10,651 bases of DNA from an uncultured Acetatifactor sp. (GCA_910578995.1 CAJTSY010000014.1:1-10651), one strand, 5' to 3'. Positions 1-8,078 are shown, counted from the first letter of the stretch. The notes: a model not told the origin generated them from the letters alone. Made by a program: numbers and translations.

Positions 1-2
1 CT

Positions 3-65
3 GAGCAGACCGTTAATATTTCCTTAAGAAACCGGATACCGGGATGTGCAAAAATAATCAGGTAA
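3..65 (+). CDS. Possible C-terminal end of an upstream gene (partial)
   Basis: Of the three forward frames, only this one stays open from the window edge, ending at TAA 63-65 after about 20 codons (tail reads ...LRNRIPGCAKIIR). The stop lies 33 bases before the lipoprotein ATG, which would fit an operon. The fragment is too short to assign to a family, and an open frame of this length can occur by chance, so this is only a possibility. Confidence 0.2.
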   Translation, partial: EQTVNISLRNRIPGCAKIIR

Positions 66-98
66 CCTTTGGAGAGAGGATGAACGAGGAGGAAAAGC

Positions 99-2318
99 AT
101 GAAAGGGAAAAGGTATGCCGCGGCGCTTCTGTGCATGGTGGCAGTGGCGGGTATTTCGGCGGGATGCGGAAAAGGGGATGACGGCAGGATGCACCCGGGA
201 AACGGGGAAGGAACAGAAGAGGCAAGGGGAAGATACGTGGAGAGGGAGGAGGCGCTGCCGGAACAGCCCGAGGGCTGGACGGTGAGACAGCTTTTTACCG
301 CAGGGGATACGGTACACCTGCTGGCATCTGGACAGGAGGAAGGAAAAACCGTGTTCCGGGAATGGGAACTGCAGGAGGAGGGATTTGCCGACGTGACCGG
401 GGACTGGATGGGGAATCTGGCCCTGCCTGTTTCGGGGGAGTGGATGGAGGCCCGCCTGCTCTGCACGGAAAGCGGCGCCTGTTTTTACGCAGGATACACT
501 GCGGAGGGGGAGGAGGACTACAGGGCGCATTTGTGGAGGGAGGAAAACGGGGAGGCCCTTGAGATTACCCCGGGGAAATGGATGACACTTAACGAGGACT
601 GGGGCGGGTATGAATCCCCGGTGGGAATTGCGGCTCTTGACGACGGAACTCTGGCGGCAGTTTCCCCTCTTTCGCTGGATTTCCTGGACAGCCGGGACGG
701 CAGTGTGCTGAAAACGGAGGATGTCACCCGCCAGTATGACGAAGTACTGTCGGACGGGGAGAATCTCTGGCTCAGCTCCAGGTACGGGGATGATGCTTCC
801 GGTATTACCCTGGAGAGACGCGGGGAGGGTAAGGAGACTTCCGTGATCCGCCTTCCCTGGGGAAGCGGAGGCGTGTGGGTCTGGCCCGGCAGGGACGGCA
901 CACTGGTGGCAGCAGGCGGGGAAGGGATTTTCAGGGGGAGCGTGGACCTCTCTGCGGAAGACGGCGCCGTATGGGAGAAGCTTATGGAGGTGTCCGAGAC
1001 GGATTTTAGCCTGTCGGATCGTTGGTGTACGGGGCTTGCCTCCGCCGGGGACGGGAGGATATATGCCCTGTTCCGGAAGTCGGACGGAGGTTCTGTCCTG
1101 AGGTACTACGAGTACGACCCCGATGCGGTAATCGAGGTGACAAAGAACTTGAAACTGTATACCGTCCGGGAAAGCAATCTTCTGACACAGGCCGCAGCCC
1201 TGTACCACAGGGAGCATCCGGATGTGATGATTTCCATAGAATATGCCTATCCCAAGTACTATTATGACGAGACGGATTATAACGAGGTCTATCAGAAGCT
1301 CAATACCATGCTCATGGGGGACGAAGCGCCGGACATTCTGGTGATGGACCACCTGGACATGGACTCCTATGTGGAGAAGGGACTCCTGGAGGACATTGAC
1401 GGTCTGGTCAGGGAAGCGGAGGAGAAGGGGGAGGTTTTGGCAAATATAACCTCCGGCTATGCGGGGGAGGACGGATGCAGATATGTGGTTCCCCTGGAAT
1501 TTGCATTCAACATGGCGGTGGGAAGGGATATCACTGCCGCGGACATGGCATCCATGGAGACACTTGCGGATTTCCTGGAAGGGAAGGACTCCAGTTATAT
1601 GGGTCCGCTCACCGTGACGGAACTGGTGGACAGATTTTATCCCTATTTCTGCGGCAGTATCGTATCGGGGAAACAGCTTGACAGGGAGGTGCTGGGAAAG
1701 TACCTGGAATACCTGAAGGCGATCGGGGACAACTGCGGGATTCTGGAAAGCAGGGACAAGGACGAGAAGGCTTATAATGTCTGGAGGCTGGCATCGGAGG
1801 CCCGGCTTGCCTTTGAGGAGGCGGAAGGGTTTAACAACGTGATGATGCCCCTGGCCATAATGGACTACATTAAGGGCGACTTCGCGGCTTTTGAAAACTG
1901 TTTTGTACCCATGGTGCAGACGGGAATCTGTGTAAAGAGCAGCTACAAGGATACGGCCAGGGACTTTCTGCGCTTTGCGCTGTCGGAGGACGTCCAGCTT
2001 ACCGATTCCTACGGGGGATTTCCGGTAAATACGGCGGCTCTGGAGAAAGCGGCCCACAGCGACAGGTCAGAAGCGGAGGCGGAGACAGAGATTCTGGCGG
2101 AAGGAGGATATGTGGAGTTCAGAATCCTTGATTTTTCGCCGGAGATGGCGGACAGACTGGTTGCAGTCTGCAGAGGGCTTGACAGGCCGGTGAAGGAGGA
2201 CGAAAAGATACGGGAGGTGCTGGCAGAGGTACTCGGGGGATACTTAAGCGGGGAACAGTCCCTGGAGGATACGGTTCAGATGGCTGAGGACGGCCTGAAA
2301 ATGTATCTGGCCGAGTGA
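99..2318 (+). CDS. Propeller-like/solute-binding family 1 lipoprotein
   Basis: Secreted lipoprotein of 739 residues, anchored outside the membrane; it probably binds a sugar or other small solute. The start at ATG 99 is supported by AGGAGG at 87-92. Residues 1-22 form a signal peptide (basic MKGKR, then a hydrophobic stretch) ending in SAGC, so Cys23 is the likely lipidated residue. Residues about 50-340 contain repeated short strands with DGTL/DGRI turns (for example DDGTLAAV, DGRIYALF), which suggests a beta-propeller-like fold. Residues about 350-739 resemble the family 1 extracellular solute-binding fold: LKLYTVRESNLL, a ligand-lobe strand at APDILVMD, EFAFNMAVG, and a late GGFPVNTAALEK segment. 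At 739 residues it is far longer than a usual binding protein (about 400-450). No ABC permease or ATPase gene follows; a tRNA unit does. It could feed a transporter encoded elsewhere or act as a sensor partner. The ligand cannot be read from the sequence. Confidence 0.92.
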   Translation: MKGKRYAAALLCMVAVAGISAGCGKGDDGRMHPGNGEGTEEARGRYVEREEALPEQPEGWTVRQLFTAGDTVHLLASGQEEGKTVFREWELQEEGFADVTGDWMGNLALPVSGEWMEARLLCTESGACFYAGYTAEGEEDYRAHLWREENGEALEITPGKWMTLNEDWGGYESPVGIAALDDGTLAAVSPLSLDFLDSRDGSVLKTEDVTRQYDEVLSDGENLWLSSRYGDDASGITLERRGEGKETSVIRLPWGSGGVWVWPGRDGTLVAAGGEGIFRGSVDLSAEDGAVWEKLMEVSETDFSLSDRWCTGLASAGDGRIYALFRKSDGGSVLRYYEYDPDAVIEVTKNLKLYTVRESNLLTQAAALYHREHPDVMISIEYAYPKYYYDETDYNEVYQKLNTMLMGDEAPDILVMDHLDMDSYVEKGLLEDIDGLVREAEEKGEVLANITSGYAGEDGCRYVVPLEFAFNMAVGRDITAADMASMETLADFLEGKDSSYMGPLTVTELVDRFYPYFCGSIVSGKQLDREVLGKYLEYLKAIGDNCGILESRDKDEKAYNVWRLASEARLAFEEAEGFNNVMMPLAIMDYIKGDFAAFENCFVPMVQTGICVKSSYKDTARDFLRFALSEDVQLTDSYGGFPVNTAALEKAAHSDRSEAEAETEILAEGGYVEFRILDFSPEMADRLVAVCRGLDRPVKEDEKIREVLAEVLGGYLSGEQSLEDTVQMAEDGLKMYLAE

Positions 2319-2340
2319 GGGAAGGCTGAGGGACGGCGGT

Positions 2341-2377
2341 GCGGCAGGAATCCGGGGAAAATGCGGCTTCCTGCCGC
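2341..2377 (+). terminator. Inverted repeat after the lipoprotein gene, possible terminator
   Basis: A perfect 10-bp inverted repeat (GCGGCAGGAA at 2341-2350, TTCCTGCCGC at 2368-2377) encloses a 17-base loop, 22 bases after the lipoprotein stop. No run of T follows, so it is not a classic intrinsic terminator. The right arm can instead form a local GCGGC/GCCGC hairpin (2363-2377), mutually exclusive with the long stem. It may end transcription or protect the 3' end of the mRNA. Confidence 0.4.
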
Positions 2378-2472
2378 CTCTGAAAACAGCTGCCTGCCGG
2401 GAGCGTTCTGTCTCGGCGGCTTCGTGGGAAGCAGCGGCCCCGAAAAATTTGAGGGAAATTATAAAAAAAGAA

Positions 2473-2501
2473 TTGACTTTTTATGAATATGATGTTACTA
2501 T
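2473..2501 (+). promoter_or_regulatory. Promoter of the tRNA-Leu gene
   Basis: TTGACT (2473-2478) lies 17 bases from TACTAT (2496-2501) in an AT-rich stretch, giving a predicted transcript start near 2508, about 14 bases before the mature tRNA. The -35 is near consensus and the -10 matches four of six positions. A TATAAC at 2499-2504 is a less well-spaced alternative (20 bases). Confidence 0.6.
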
Positions 2502-2521
2502 AACACTTGTGCAAGGCACAG

Positions 2522-2605
2522 GCGGAAGTGTCGGAATTGGCAGACGAGCAAGACTAAGGATCTTGTGGCAGCAATGCCGTGTGGGTTCAAGTCCCATCTT
2601 CCGCA
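2522..2605 (+). tRNA. tRNA-Leu, anticodon AAG
   Basis: The full class II cloverleaf can be folded by eye. The acceptor stem GCGGAAG (2522-2528) pairs perfectly with CTTCCGC (2598-2604), and A2605 is the discriminator, as expected for leucine. The D arm is TCG/CGA around GAATTGGCAGA. The anticodon stem CAAGA/TCTTG (2549-2553, 2561-2565) holds the loop CTAAGGA, placing AAG at 2556-2558. A long variable arm with a GGCA/TGCC stem and the T arm GTGGG-TTCAAGT-CCCAT follow. CCA is not encoded, since GGA follows the discriminator, so it must be added after transcription. The unit has its own promoter and terminator. A34 would normally be deaminated to inosine; the usual bacterial leucine tRNA for CUU/CUC has GAG. 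Confidence 0.97.
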
Positions 2606-2611
2606 GGAGAG

Positions 2612-2657
2612 GCGCGAAACAGAACCGAGAAAGTTCATGTTTCGCGCTATTTTGTTA
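2612..2657 (+). terminator. Intrinsic terminator of tRNA-Leu
   Basis: GCGCGAAACA (2612-2621) pairs with TGTTTCGCGC (2638-2647), and the stem continues as GAAC/GTTC (2622-2625, 2633-2636) past a bulged A2637, leaving the seven-base loop CGAGAAA. The stem runs straight into TATTTTGTT, a T-rich tail. It starts seven bases after the tRNA, so it separates this unit from the kinase operon. Confidence 0.87.
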
Positions 2658-2658
2658 G

Positions 2659-2687
2659 TTGATGTTTAAACCGGAAGATGCTATAAT
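2659..2687 (+). promoter_or_regulatory. Promoter of the kinase operon
   Basis: TTGATG (2659-2664), a 17-base spacer and a perfect TATAAT (2682-2687) preceded by TGC (extended -10) make a strong housekeeping-type promoter. Transcription would start near 2694, giving a leader of about 53 bases before the kinase ATG at 2747. It begins directly after the tRNA terminator. No clear operator palindrome is visible between it and the start codon. Confidence 0.78.
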
Positions 2688-2746
2688 GATTTCATGGTAC
2701 GGGCGGGATTATTTGTGGTTTGTGTATTTTAGGAGGAAATCAGGGG

Positions 2747-5332
2747 ATGAAAAAAGAGAGAAGGGAAGAGAAAGCAATCTTTTTTCTGATTGTCAGCTTA
2801 ATCGGAGTTACAATTTTGATAGTAGGGTTGTTTACAATGCTGTCAAGATATATGAATAAAAAAAGTTCAGATACCATTGAGGAAGTGGGCAAGGTCTACA
2901 TGACCGGTATGAATGAGCAGATTGTCCTGCACTATGAGACCACCATCGGTCTGCGGCTTTCCCAGGTAAGCGCCATTGCGGATACCAACCTGCCGGACGG
3001 GGAGGACAGGGATGAACTGATGCGGGAGCTGGAGTACAGCGCCAGAGCCAGGGGGTTTTGTTATCTGGCCCTTTATTCCGGCGACGGCAGGGCGGAAGTG
3101 ATCTACGGCGGTACGGTTGAAACGATCGAGCCGGAACCTTTTTTACAGGGGATCGGGGATGGGGAAGAGAAGATAGCCGTTTCAATGGATCCGGAGGGGA
3201 ACAGGATTGTGCTGTTGGGAGTACCCTATGACTGTGAAATGGAGGACGGCGGGAGGAGCGTCGGGCTTGTGGGCGGCCTTTCGGCGGAATATATGAGCAA
3301 TCTGTTGTTTCTGGATGAAAACACCGCCCTTGTGGATTCCTATGTCATCCGGAAGGACGGCAGTTATGTAATAAGAAACAGCACGCTGCCCAATGGAAAT
3401 TACCTGGAAAATGTGGAGACTACTTTCGGCGAAAAGTACGCCAGGGAATTGAAGACGGCCATGGAGGGCAGCCGGGATTATTCCGCGGTTTTGAGCGGGG
3501 CGGATTCAAGGTGCCATCTCTACTGCGTGAGCCTGCCCTACAGCGAATGGTATCTGGTGACGATTCTTCCCCTGAATTCCATCAATATGCTTATCTCTCA
3601 GATGGGTCAGGATTGGACCAACATGGTATATCTGGTATGCGTCATTATCATAGCGTCACTGCTGCTGATATTTGCCCAGAGCTTCCGGATCTCAAAACAT
3701 CAGATGCTGGCGCTGAAACAGGCCAAGGAAACGGCGGAGCAGGAGCGCAGGGCGGCTGAGACTGCCAGAAAGGAAGCCGAGCATGCCAACAGGGCAAAGA
3801 GCGAGTTCCTGTCCAATATGAGCCATGACATCCGCACCCCCATGAACGCCATAGTGGGAATGACCACCATTGCCATTGCTAATATGGACAATATGGAGCA
3901 GGTGCAGAACTGTCTGCGCAAAATCGCCCTGTCAAGCAAACACCTGCTGGGGCTGATCAATGACGTGCTGGATATGTCCAAGATCGAGAGCGGCAAAATG
4001 ACCCTGAATATGGACCAGGTTTCCCTGAGGGAAGTGATGGACAGCATTGTGAATATCGTACAGCCCCAGGTAAAGGCGAAGAAGCAGCGCTTTGATGTGT
4101 TTATACACGATATCTCATTTGAAAATGTGTGCTGTGACAGCGTCAGGCTGAATCAGGTCATGATCAACCTGCTGGGCAATGCTGTGAAGTTTACCCCGGA
4201 AGGAGGCACCATCAATGTCTCGCTGTACGAGGAACCCTCCCCCAGGGGAGAGGATTATGTGAGGACGCACCTGGTGGTGAAGGACAACGGAATCGGGATG
4301 TCACAGGAGTATCAGGAGAAGATATTCGATTCCTTCAGCAGGGAAGATACGGCCAGGGTTCAGAAGACGGAGGGGACAGGCCTCGGAATGGCCATCACAA
4401 AGTATATTGTGGATGCCATGGAAGGCAGGATCTATGTGGAGAGCGAGCTGGGCAGGGGAAGCAAGTTCCATGTGGAGCTGGATATGTTAAAGGCGACGGT
4501 TCAGGAAGCAGACATGGTGCTTCCCAACTGGAACATGCTGGTGGTGGATGACGACGAGCAGCTGTGCGAGAGCGCGGTGGCATCCCTGAAGTCCATCGGC
4601 GTCTCCCCGGACTGGTGCCTGAATGCGGAAGAGGCTATCCGGAAAGTGAAGGAGCGCCGGGGTAAAATAAATGATTATCATGTCATCCTGCTTGACTGGA
4701 AACTGCCCGGAAAGGACGGTATTGCTACGGCACGTGAGATTCGCGGGCTTTATGGGGAGGATATTCCCATTTTGCTGATATCCGCCTATGACTGGAGCGA
4801 GATCGAGGAGGAAGCCCGTGCGGCGGGCGTTACCGGTTTTATTGCAAAGCCTCTGTTTAAATCCACCCTGTATTACGGCCTTCAGCCTTTTGCGGATACG
4901 GCGGTCCGGGAGGGGAAGCAGAATACACAGGTAAGGACAGAGGGCGGGGAGCTGGCAGGAAAGCGGGTTCTGCTGGCGGAAGATAACGACATAAACTGGG
5001 AGATTGCTTATGAGCTGCTTTCAGCCCTGGGACTGGAGCTGGAATGGGCAGAAAACGGACAGGCATGTGTGGAGAGATTCGAGCAGTCCCCGGTTCATTA
5101 CTACGATGCGATACTGATGGATATCCGCATGCCTGTGATGAACGGTTATCAGGCTACCCAGGCCATCCGGGCCATGGACCGGGAGGATTCATCCCTTCCC
5201 ATTATAGCCATGACTGCGGACGCTTTTTCCGAGGACGTGAAGAAATGCCTTGACTGCGGGATGAACGCCCATGTGGCAAAACCCATTGACGTGAGGGAAG
5301 TATGCCGCCAGTTGGAAAAATATATAAAATGA
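2747..5332 (+). CDS. Membrane hybrid histidine kinase with two receiver domains
   Basis: Sensor kinase of 861 residues. ATG 2747 follows AGGAGG at 2731-2736 with good spacing; an in-frame TTG at 2720 lies upstream of that site and is rejected. Transmembrane segments at about 11-34 and 292-311 enclose a ~255-residue extracellular sensor region (probably Cache-like; ligand unknown). A charged Ala/Glu/Arg-rich coiled coil (about 318-350) leads to the HisKA domain (SHDIRTPMN, phospho-acceptor His360). The ATPase domain has the N box (Asn474, Asn478), DNGIGM at 513-518, the F box FDSFSRED, and GTGLG at 543-547. Receiver 1 (about 596-705) has acidic D601-D603, Asp650 in LLDWKLP and Lys701. Receiver 2 (about 739-855) has E745/D746, Asp792 in MDIRMP, Thr823 and Lys845. 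Both look able to accept phosphate. There is no HPt or DNA-binding output domain, so the final target must be encoded elsewhere. It lies 13 bases upstream of the next gene, probably in one operon. Confidence 0.95.
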   Translation: MKKERREEKAIFFLIVSLIGVTILIVGLFTMLSRYMNKKSSDTIEEVGKVYMTGMNEQIVLHYETTIGLRLSQVSAIADTNLPDGEDRDELMRELEYSARARGFCYLALYSGDGRAEVIYGGTVETIEPEPFLQGIGDGEEKIAVSMDPEGNRIVLLGVPYDCEMEDGGRSVGLVGGLSAEYMSNLLFLDENTALVDSYVIRKDGSYVIRNSTLPNGNYLENVETTFGEKYARELKTAMEGSRDYSAVLSGADSRCHLYCVSLPYSEWYLVTILPLNSINMLISQMGQDWTNMVYLVCVIIIASLLLIFAQSFRISKHQMLALKQAKETAEQERRAAETARKEAEHANRAKSEFLSNMSHDIRTPMNAIVGMTTIAIANMDNMEQVQNCLRKIALSSKHLLGLINDVLDMSKIESGKMTLNMDQVSLREVMDSIVNIVQPQVKAKKQRFDVFIHDISFENVCCDSVRLNQVMINLLGNAVKFTPEGGTINVSLYEEPSPRGEDYVRTHLVVKDNGIGMSQEYQEKIFDSFSREDTARVQKTEGTGLGMAITKYIVDAMEGRIYVESELGRGSKFHVELDMLKATVQEADMVLPNWNMLVVDDDEQLCESAVASLKSIGVSPDWCLNAEEAIRKVKERRGKINDYHVILLDWKLPGKDGIATAREIRGLYGEDIPILLISAYDWSEIEEEARAAGVTGFIAKPLFKSTLYYGLQPFADTAVREGKQNTQVRTEGGELAGKRVLLAEDNDINWEIAYELLSALGLELEWAENGQACVERFEQSPVHYYDAILMDIRMPVMNGYQATQAIRAMDREDSSLPIIAMTADAFSEDVKKCLDCGMNAHVAKPIDVREVCRQLEKYIK

Positions 5333-5345
5333 TCGGGTGGAGACT

Positions 5346-7184
5346 ATGAAACTGATAAAACGTTTAAGGGGACAGGAAAAAGTATTTCCGGTGCTTCAGG
5401 CACTGTTGGGAACCTACGGGGTCTGCTGCCTGGGTGAGGCGGCGGGACTGGAGAGGGCGTCCTTTTCCGTGATGAGTATTCCCGTGGCGGCAGTCCTGTT
5501 CCTTCTGGTGCAGTGGACGGAAAAGGGATTGGACAGCCTGCCGGATGAGAAGCAGCGCAGGCGCAGAATCCGCTGGGCTGCGGCGCTAAGCTTTCTTTTT
5601 TCGGTTTCCATGATTTTGGGATACCAGCTTCAGACAAACGGAATGACGGAGAGCGGATTCCGGGGAAAGGGACTGATCCTGTTTAGGGGCGCGTGCCTGG
5701 GCATAGCTGTCTTTCCCTTTGGGAACCTGCTTTTTCAGGGCATAGAGAAAGCGGGGGACTGGAAACCGGAAAAGTCCGGCAGGCGCTGGAAGAGCGGAAA
5801 AGTATACTGGATCACCGCACTGGCCCTGTTTCTGTGTCTGGTTCCCGTCTGGCTTGCCTATTATCCCATAGTAATGTCCTACGATTTTCACAGGCAGATT
5901 AATGAGGCCTATAAAGGATTCGTCTGGTTCTGGCCCTACCAGCCCCTGGCCCACACCTGGGTAATCTGGCTTTTTCTCCAGGTGGGAAATCTGCTGGGGA
6001 ACATCCAGACGGGAATGGCGTGCATGGCCCTGTTACAGATGCTTCTTTATTCCCTGGCCGCCGCCTGGGCGGTGCTCTTTCTGTACCGGGCAGCGGGAAA
6101 GAAGTGGATCCCGGCGGCAGGCGTTCTGTTTTTCGGTGTGTTTCCCCTGAATTCCGTTATGGTGGTATGTACCACAAAAGACGTGCTTTTTACCATCCTG
6201 TTTCTGGTATTTGTCCTGTTGCTGGCGGAGCGTTTTTTCTTCAGCGGGGGAAGGAAGCAGTGGATTCTGGATTTGCTGCTGCTGTTGGAGGGATGTGTGA
6301 TGATACAGTTCCGCAATAACTGTATTTATGCGGTGGCTGTATTCGGCGTATTCTGGTTCATCTTTGCCGCCAGGAGGGAAAAGCTGCGGGTGCTCCTTCT
6401 CTGCGTTCTGCTGGTGGCAGGGGGAAGGGGCATGGCGGCGGGAATCAGGGCGGCTCTTGGAACAGAGCTGGAATCGCCCAAAGTGGAGATGTTCAGCGTA
6501 CCCATTCAGCAGTTTGCCCGGGTGGGATTCTACCATGGGGACGAACTGGACCGAAAGACCTGGCAGATGCTTAATCGCTATGTCCTGGCGGAAGACTGGA
6601 AAAGCTACAATCCTCCCATTTCGGATACCGTGAAGGCATCCGTGGGGGTGACCACTTTCCATTCCAATTGGGAGGGGAATACGGGCCAGGTTCTGAAGGA
6701 CTGGCTGCAGCTGGGAATGCAGTACCCCAATGAATACATTGACGCTTTTCTGGAGCTGACCAGGGGCTACTGGTTCTGGGATGACAGGTCTTACGCGGAA
6801 TGCCTGGGATACGGGGCGGAGGAGCGGATGGGCACCATCTACACCTACAATTCCGCCGTCATAGAAAACGGACCGGAGATTCTGCATGAATCCAGGTTCC
6901 CCTGGCTGGAGAAGCAGCTGGAAAACATCGTCAGTGCAAATGCGTATTATGACTGGCCGGTAGTTTCCGTGGTCTTCAAGTGCGCCTTCTATGTGTGGGG
7001 TGTGTGCCTCCTGTTCGCTGCATATCTGTACCTGAAACGGAAAAAGCAGGCGGTATTCTGCCTGTTTCCGCTGCTGTATATGGGAACCATGCTTCTGGGG
7101 CCGGTGGTGCAGATGCGGTATATCTTTCCGCTTATGGCTACGCTGCCGGTGCTGGCGGGACTGCTGGCGGCGGAGGGGGATTGA
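5346..7184 (+). CDS. Polytopic membrane protein, GT-C glycosyltransferase-like
   Basis: Integral membrane protein of 612 residues with roughly ten or more hydrophobic segments (about 40-57, 75-93, 108-130, 153-172, 202-246, 256-275, 278-296, 306-340, 347-362, 540-563, 569-588, 591-609). A large, mostly hydrophilic region at about 370-535 is probably extracytoplasmic. YYPIVMSYD (Asp180) in the first big loop, the KD pair at 278-279 starting a helix, and QMRYIFPL near the end resemble GT-C glycosyltransferases that use lipid-linked sugars, and the DUF6020-like family of Firmicutes (family match from memory, not searched). ATG 5346 is preferred, with GGTGGAG just before it; GTG 5337 is an in-frame alternative adding three residues. 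The gene starts 13 bases after the kinase stop, so the two are likely co-transcribed. A role in modifying surface polymers is inference; the substrate is unknown. Confidence 0.85.
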   Translation: MKLIKRLRGQEKVFPVLQALLGTYGVCCLGEAAGLERASFSVMSIPVAAVLFLLVQWTEKGLDSLPDEKQRRRRIRWAAALSFLFSVSMILGYQLQTNGMTESGFRGKGLILFRGACLGIAVFPFGNLLFQGIEKAGDWKPEKSGRRWKSGKVYWITALALFLCLVPVWLAYYPIVMSYDFHRQINEAYKGFVWFWPYQPLAHTWVIWLFLQVGNLLGNIQTGMACMALLQMLLYSLAAAWAVLFLYRAAGKKWIPAAGVLFFGVFPLNSVMVVCTTKDVLFTILFLVFVLLLAERFFFSGGRKQWILDLLLLLEGCVMIQFRNNCIYAVAVFGVFWFIFAARREKLRVLLLCVLLVAGGRGMAAGIRAALGTELESPKVEMFSVPIQQFARVGFYHGDELDRKTWQMLNRYVLAEDWKSYNPPISDTVKASVGVTTFHSNWEGNTGQVLKDWLQLGMQYPNEYIDAFLELTRGYWFWDDRSYAECLGYGAEERMGTIYTYNSAVIENGPEILHESRFPWLEKQLENIVSANAYYDWPVVSVVFKCAFYVWGVCLLFAAYLYLKRKKQAVFCLFPLLYMGTMLLGPVVQMRYIFPLMATLPVLAGLLAAEGD

Positions 7185-7289
7185 ATGTAATCGTTAATTT
7201 ACCAACCACGCCGGGCGGAACGGTTCAGCAAGTTTTGTATCAGCTATTTTTTGACAATTTCTGAATTGATGAAACGAGGAGGCCCTGAA

Positions 7290-8078
7290 ATGAATGAACG
7301 GCTGAAGCAGGTCAGAGACAGTTGGAATGAAACCGCGGATTCGGACTGGTACCAGTCCCTGAGGACAGAGGAAAAAATCGGGGAACTGGCCGCGAACCCG
7401 TCCGGCGCCTTCCATCCTTCTGTATATCAGCTGATAAACAAGTATCTGCCGGATTTGCGCGGGAAGAAAGTGCTGCTGCCGTCGAGCGGAGACAACCATG
7501 CCGCCTTTGCCTTTGCACTGTCGGGGGCGGCGGTTACGTCTGCTGATATCAGCGAGAGGCAGTTGGAGCATGCACGGGAAATTGCAGACAGATTAAACCT
7601 TGGAATCCGTTTCGTCTGTGATGATACCACACATCTTTTACAGATGGAAGACGGCAGTTTTGACCTGGTTTATACGTCCAACGGCACCCATACCTGGATT
7701 ACAGATTTAGAGGAGATGTATCAAAACGTGTACAGGGTGCTAAAGCCGGCAGGATTTTCCATTATGTTTGATATCCACCCGTTTAACCGCCCCTTCACGG
7801 GCGAGCCGTGGAAAGAGCCCCGGATTATAAAGCCATATGAAGAGACCATGCCGTACTGCCACTGGCGCGTGCAGGATTTGCTGAATGCCATGGCAGGGGC
7901 AGGGCTTTCCATAAAGGAAGTGGAAGAGCTGCAGGCCGTAAATGCTTCGTTTTGGTTCTCCTATCAGGAGTACATAAAGCAGAGCGGGGGAAAAATCGCC
8001 GATATCAATAATTGGAAGCATAATCCCATGGCGGCGCTGCCGGCATGGATTTCCATTGTTTCGCAAAAAATGATATGA
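7290..8078 (+). CDS. Class I SAM-dependent methyltransferase
   Basis: Soluble cytoplasmic protein of 262 residues, the usual size for a small UbiE/YcgJ-like Rossmann methyltransferase. AGGAGG at 7277-7282 places the start at ATG 7290; the frame stays open back to TTG 7251, but that lies upstream of the ribosome site. The SAM-binding core begins with KVLLPSSGDNHAA (about 60-72), where the usual acidic-glycine motif I is replaced by PSSGDN. Asp86 in SADIS is the acidic residue expected to bind the ribose. DGSFDLVYTSN (about 121-131) is motif IV, and VYRVLKPAGFSIMFDIHP (about 147-164) covers motif V/VI. The C-terminal part probably sets substrate choice, which cannot be read. It starts 105 bases after the membrane protein gene with no convincing promoter or terminator between, so read-through from the kinase operon is possible. 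Small-molecule methylation is the likeliest activity. Confidence 0.9.
   Translation: MNERLKQVRDSWNETADSDWYQSLRTEEKIGELAANPSGAFHPSVYQLINKYLPDLRGKKVLLPSSGDNHAAFAFALSGAAVTSADISERQLEHAREIADRLNLGIRFVCDDTTHLLQMEDGSFDLVYTSNGTHTWITDLEEMYQNVYRVLKPAGFSIMFDIHPFNRPFTGEPWKEPRIIKPYEETMPYCHWRVQDLLNAMAGAGLSIKEVEELQAVNASFWFSYQEYIKQSGGKIADINNWKHNPMAALPAWISIVSQKMI

Noticed and set aside
19..30. TTTCCTTAAGAA near the left edge resembles TTTCCTTAGGAA at 8209-8220
   Set aside because: Twelve bases with one mismatch and a near-palindromic AT-rich core can recur by chance, and the flanks do not align convincingly.
24..2057. A 677-codon open frame on the reverse strand opposite the lipoprotein gene
   Set aside because: It lies wholly opposite a gene with a signal peptide, ribosome site and domain matches. 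Its translation is rich in Pro, His, Arg and Cys with no recognisable motif, as expected for an antisense shadow of GC-rich codons.
2449..2658. A 69-codon forward frame running across the tRNA
   Set aside because: It passes through the tRNA promoter, the tRNA and its terminator, so it is not a gene.
4535..4860. The first receiver as a degenerate, non-phosphorylated domain because Trp follows the acceptor Asp
   Set aside because: The acidic cluster (D601-D603), Asp650, Ser679 and Lys701 are all present, and the DWKLP form is, to my knowledge, usual in this Clostridial kinase family.
6033..6887. A 284-codon reverse-strand frame opposite the GT-C-like gene, and a similar 278-codon frame at 9205-10041 opposite the XRE gene
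   Set aside because: Neither has a domain signature I recognise, and both lie entirely opposite well-supported genes.
7251..7256. A perfect TTGACA before the methyltransferase gene
   Set aside because: No acceptable -10 sequence lies 15-19 bases downstream; that stretch is the AGGAGG ribosome site.
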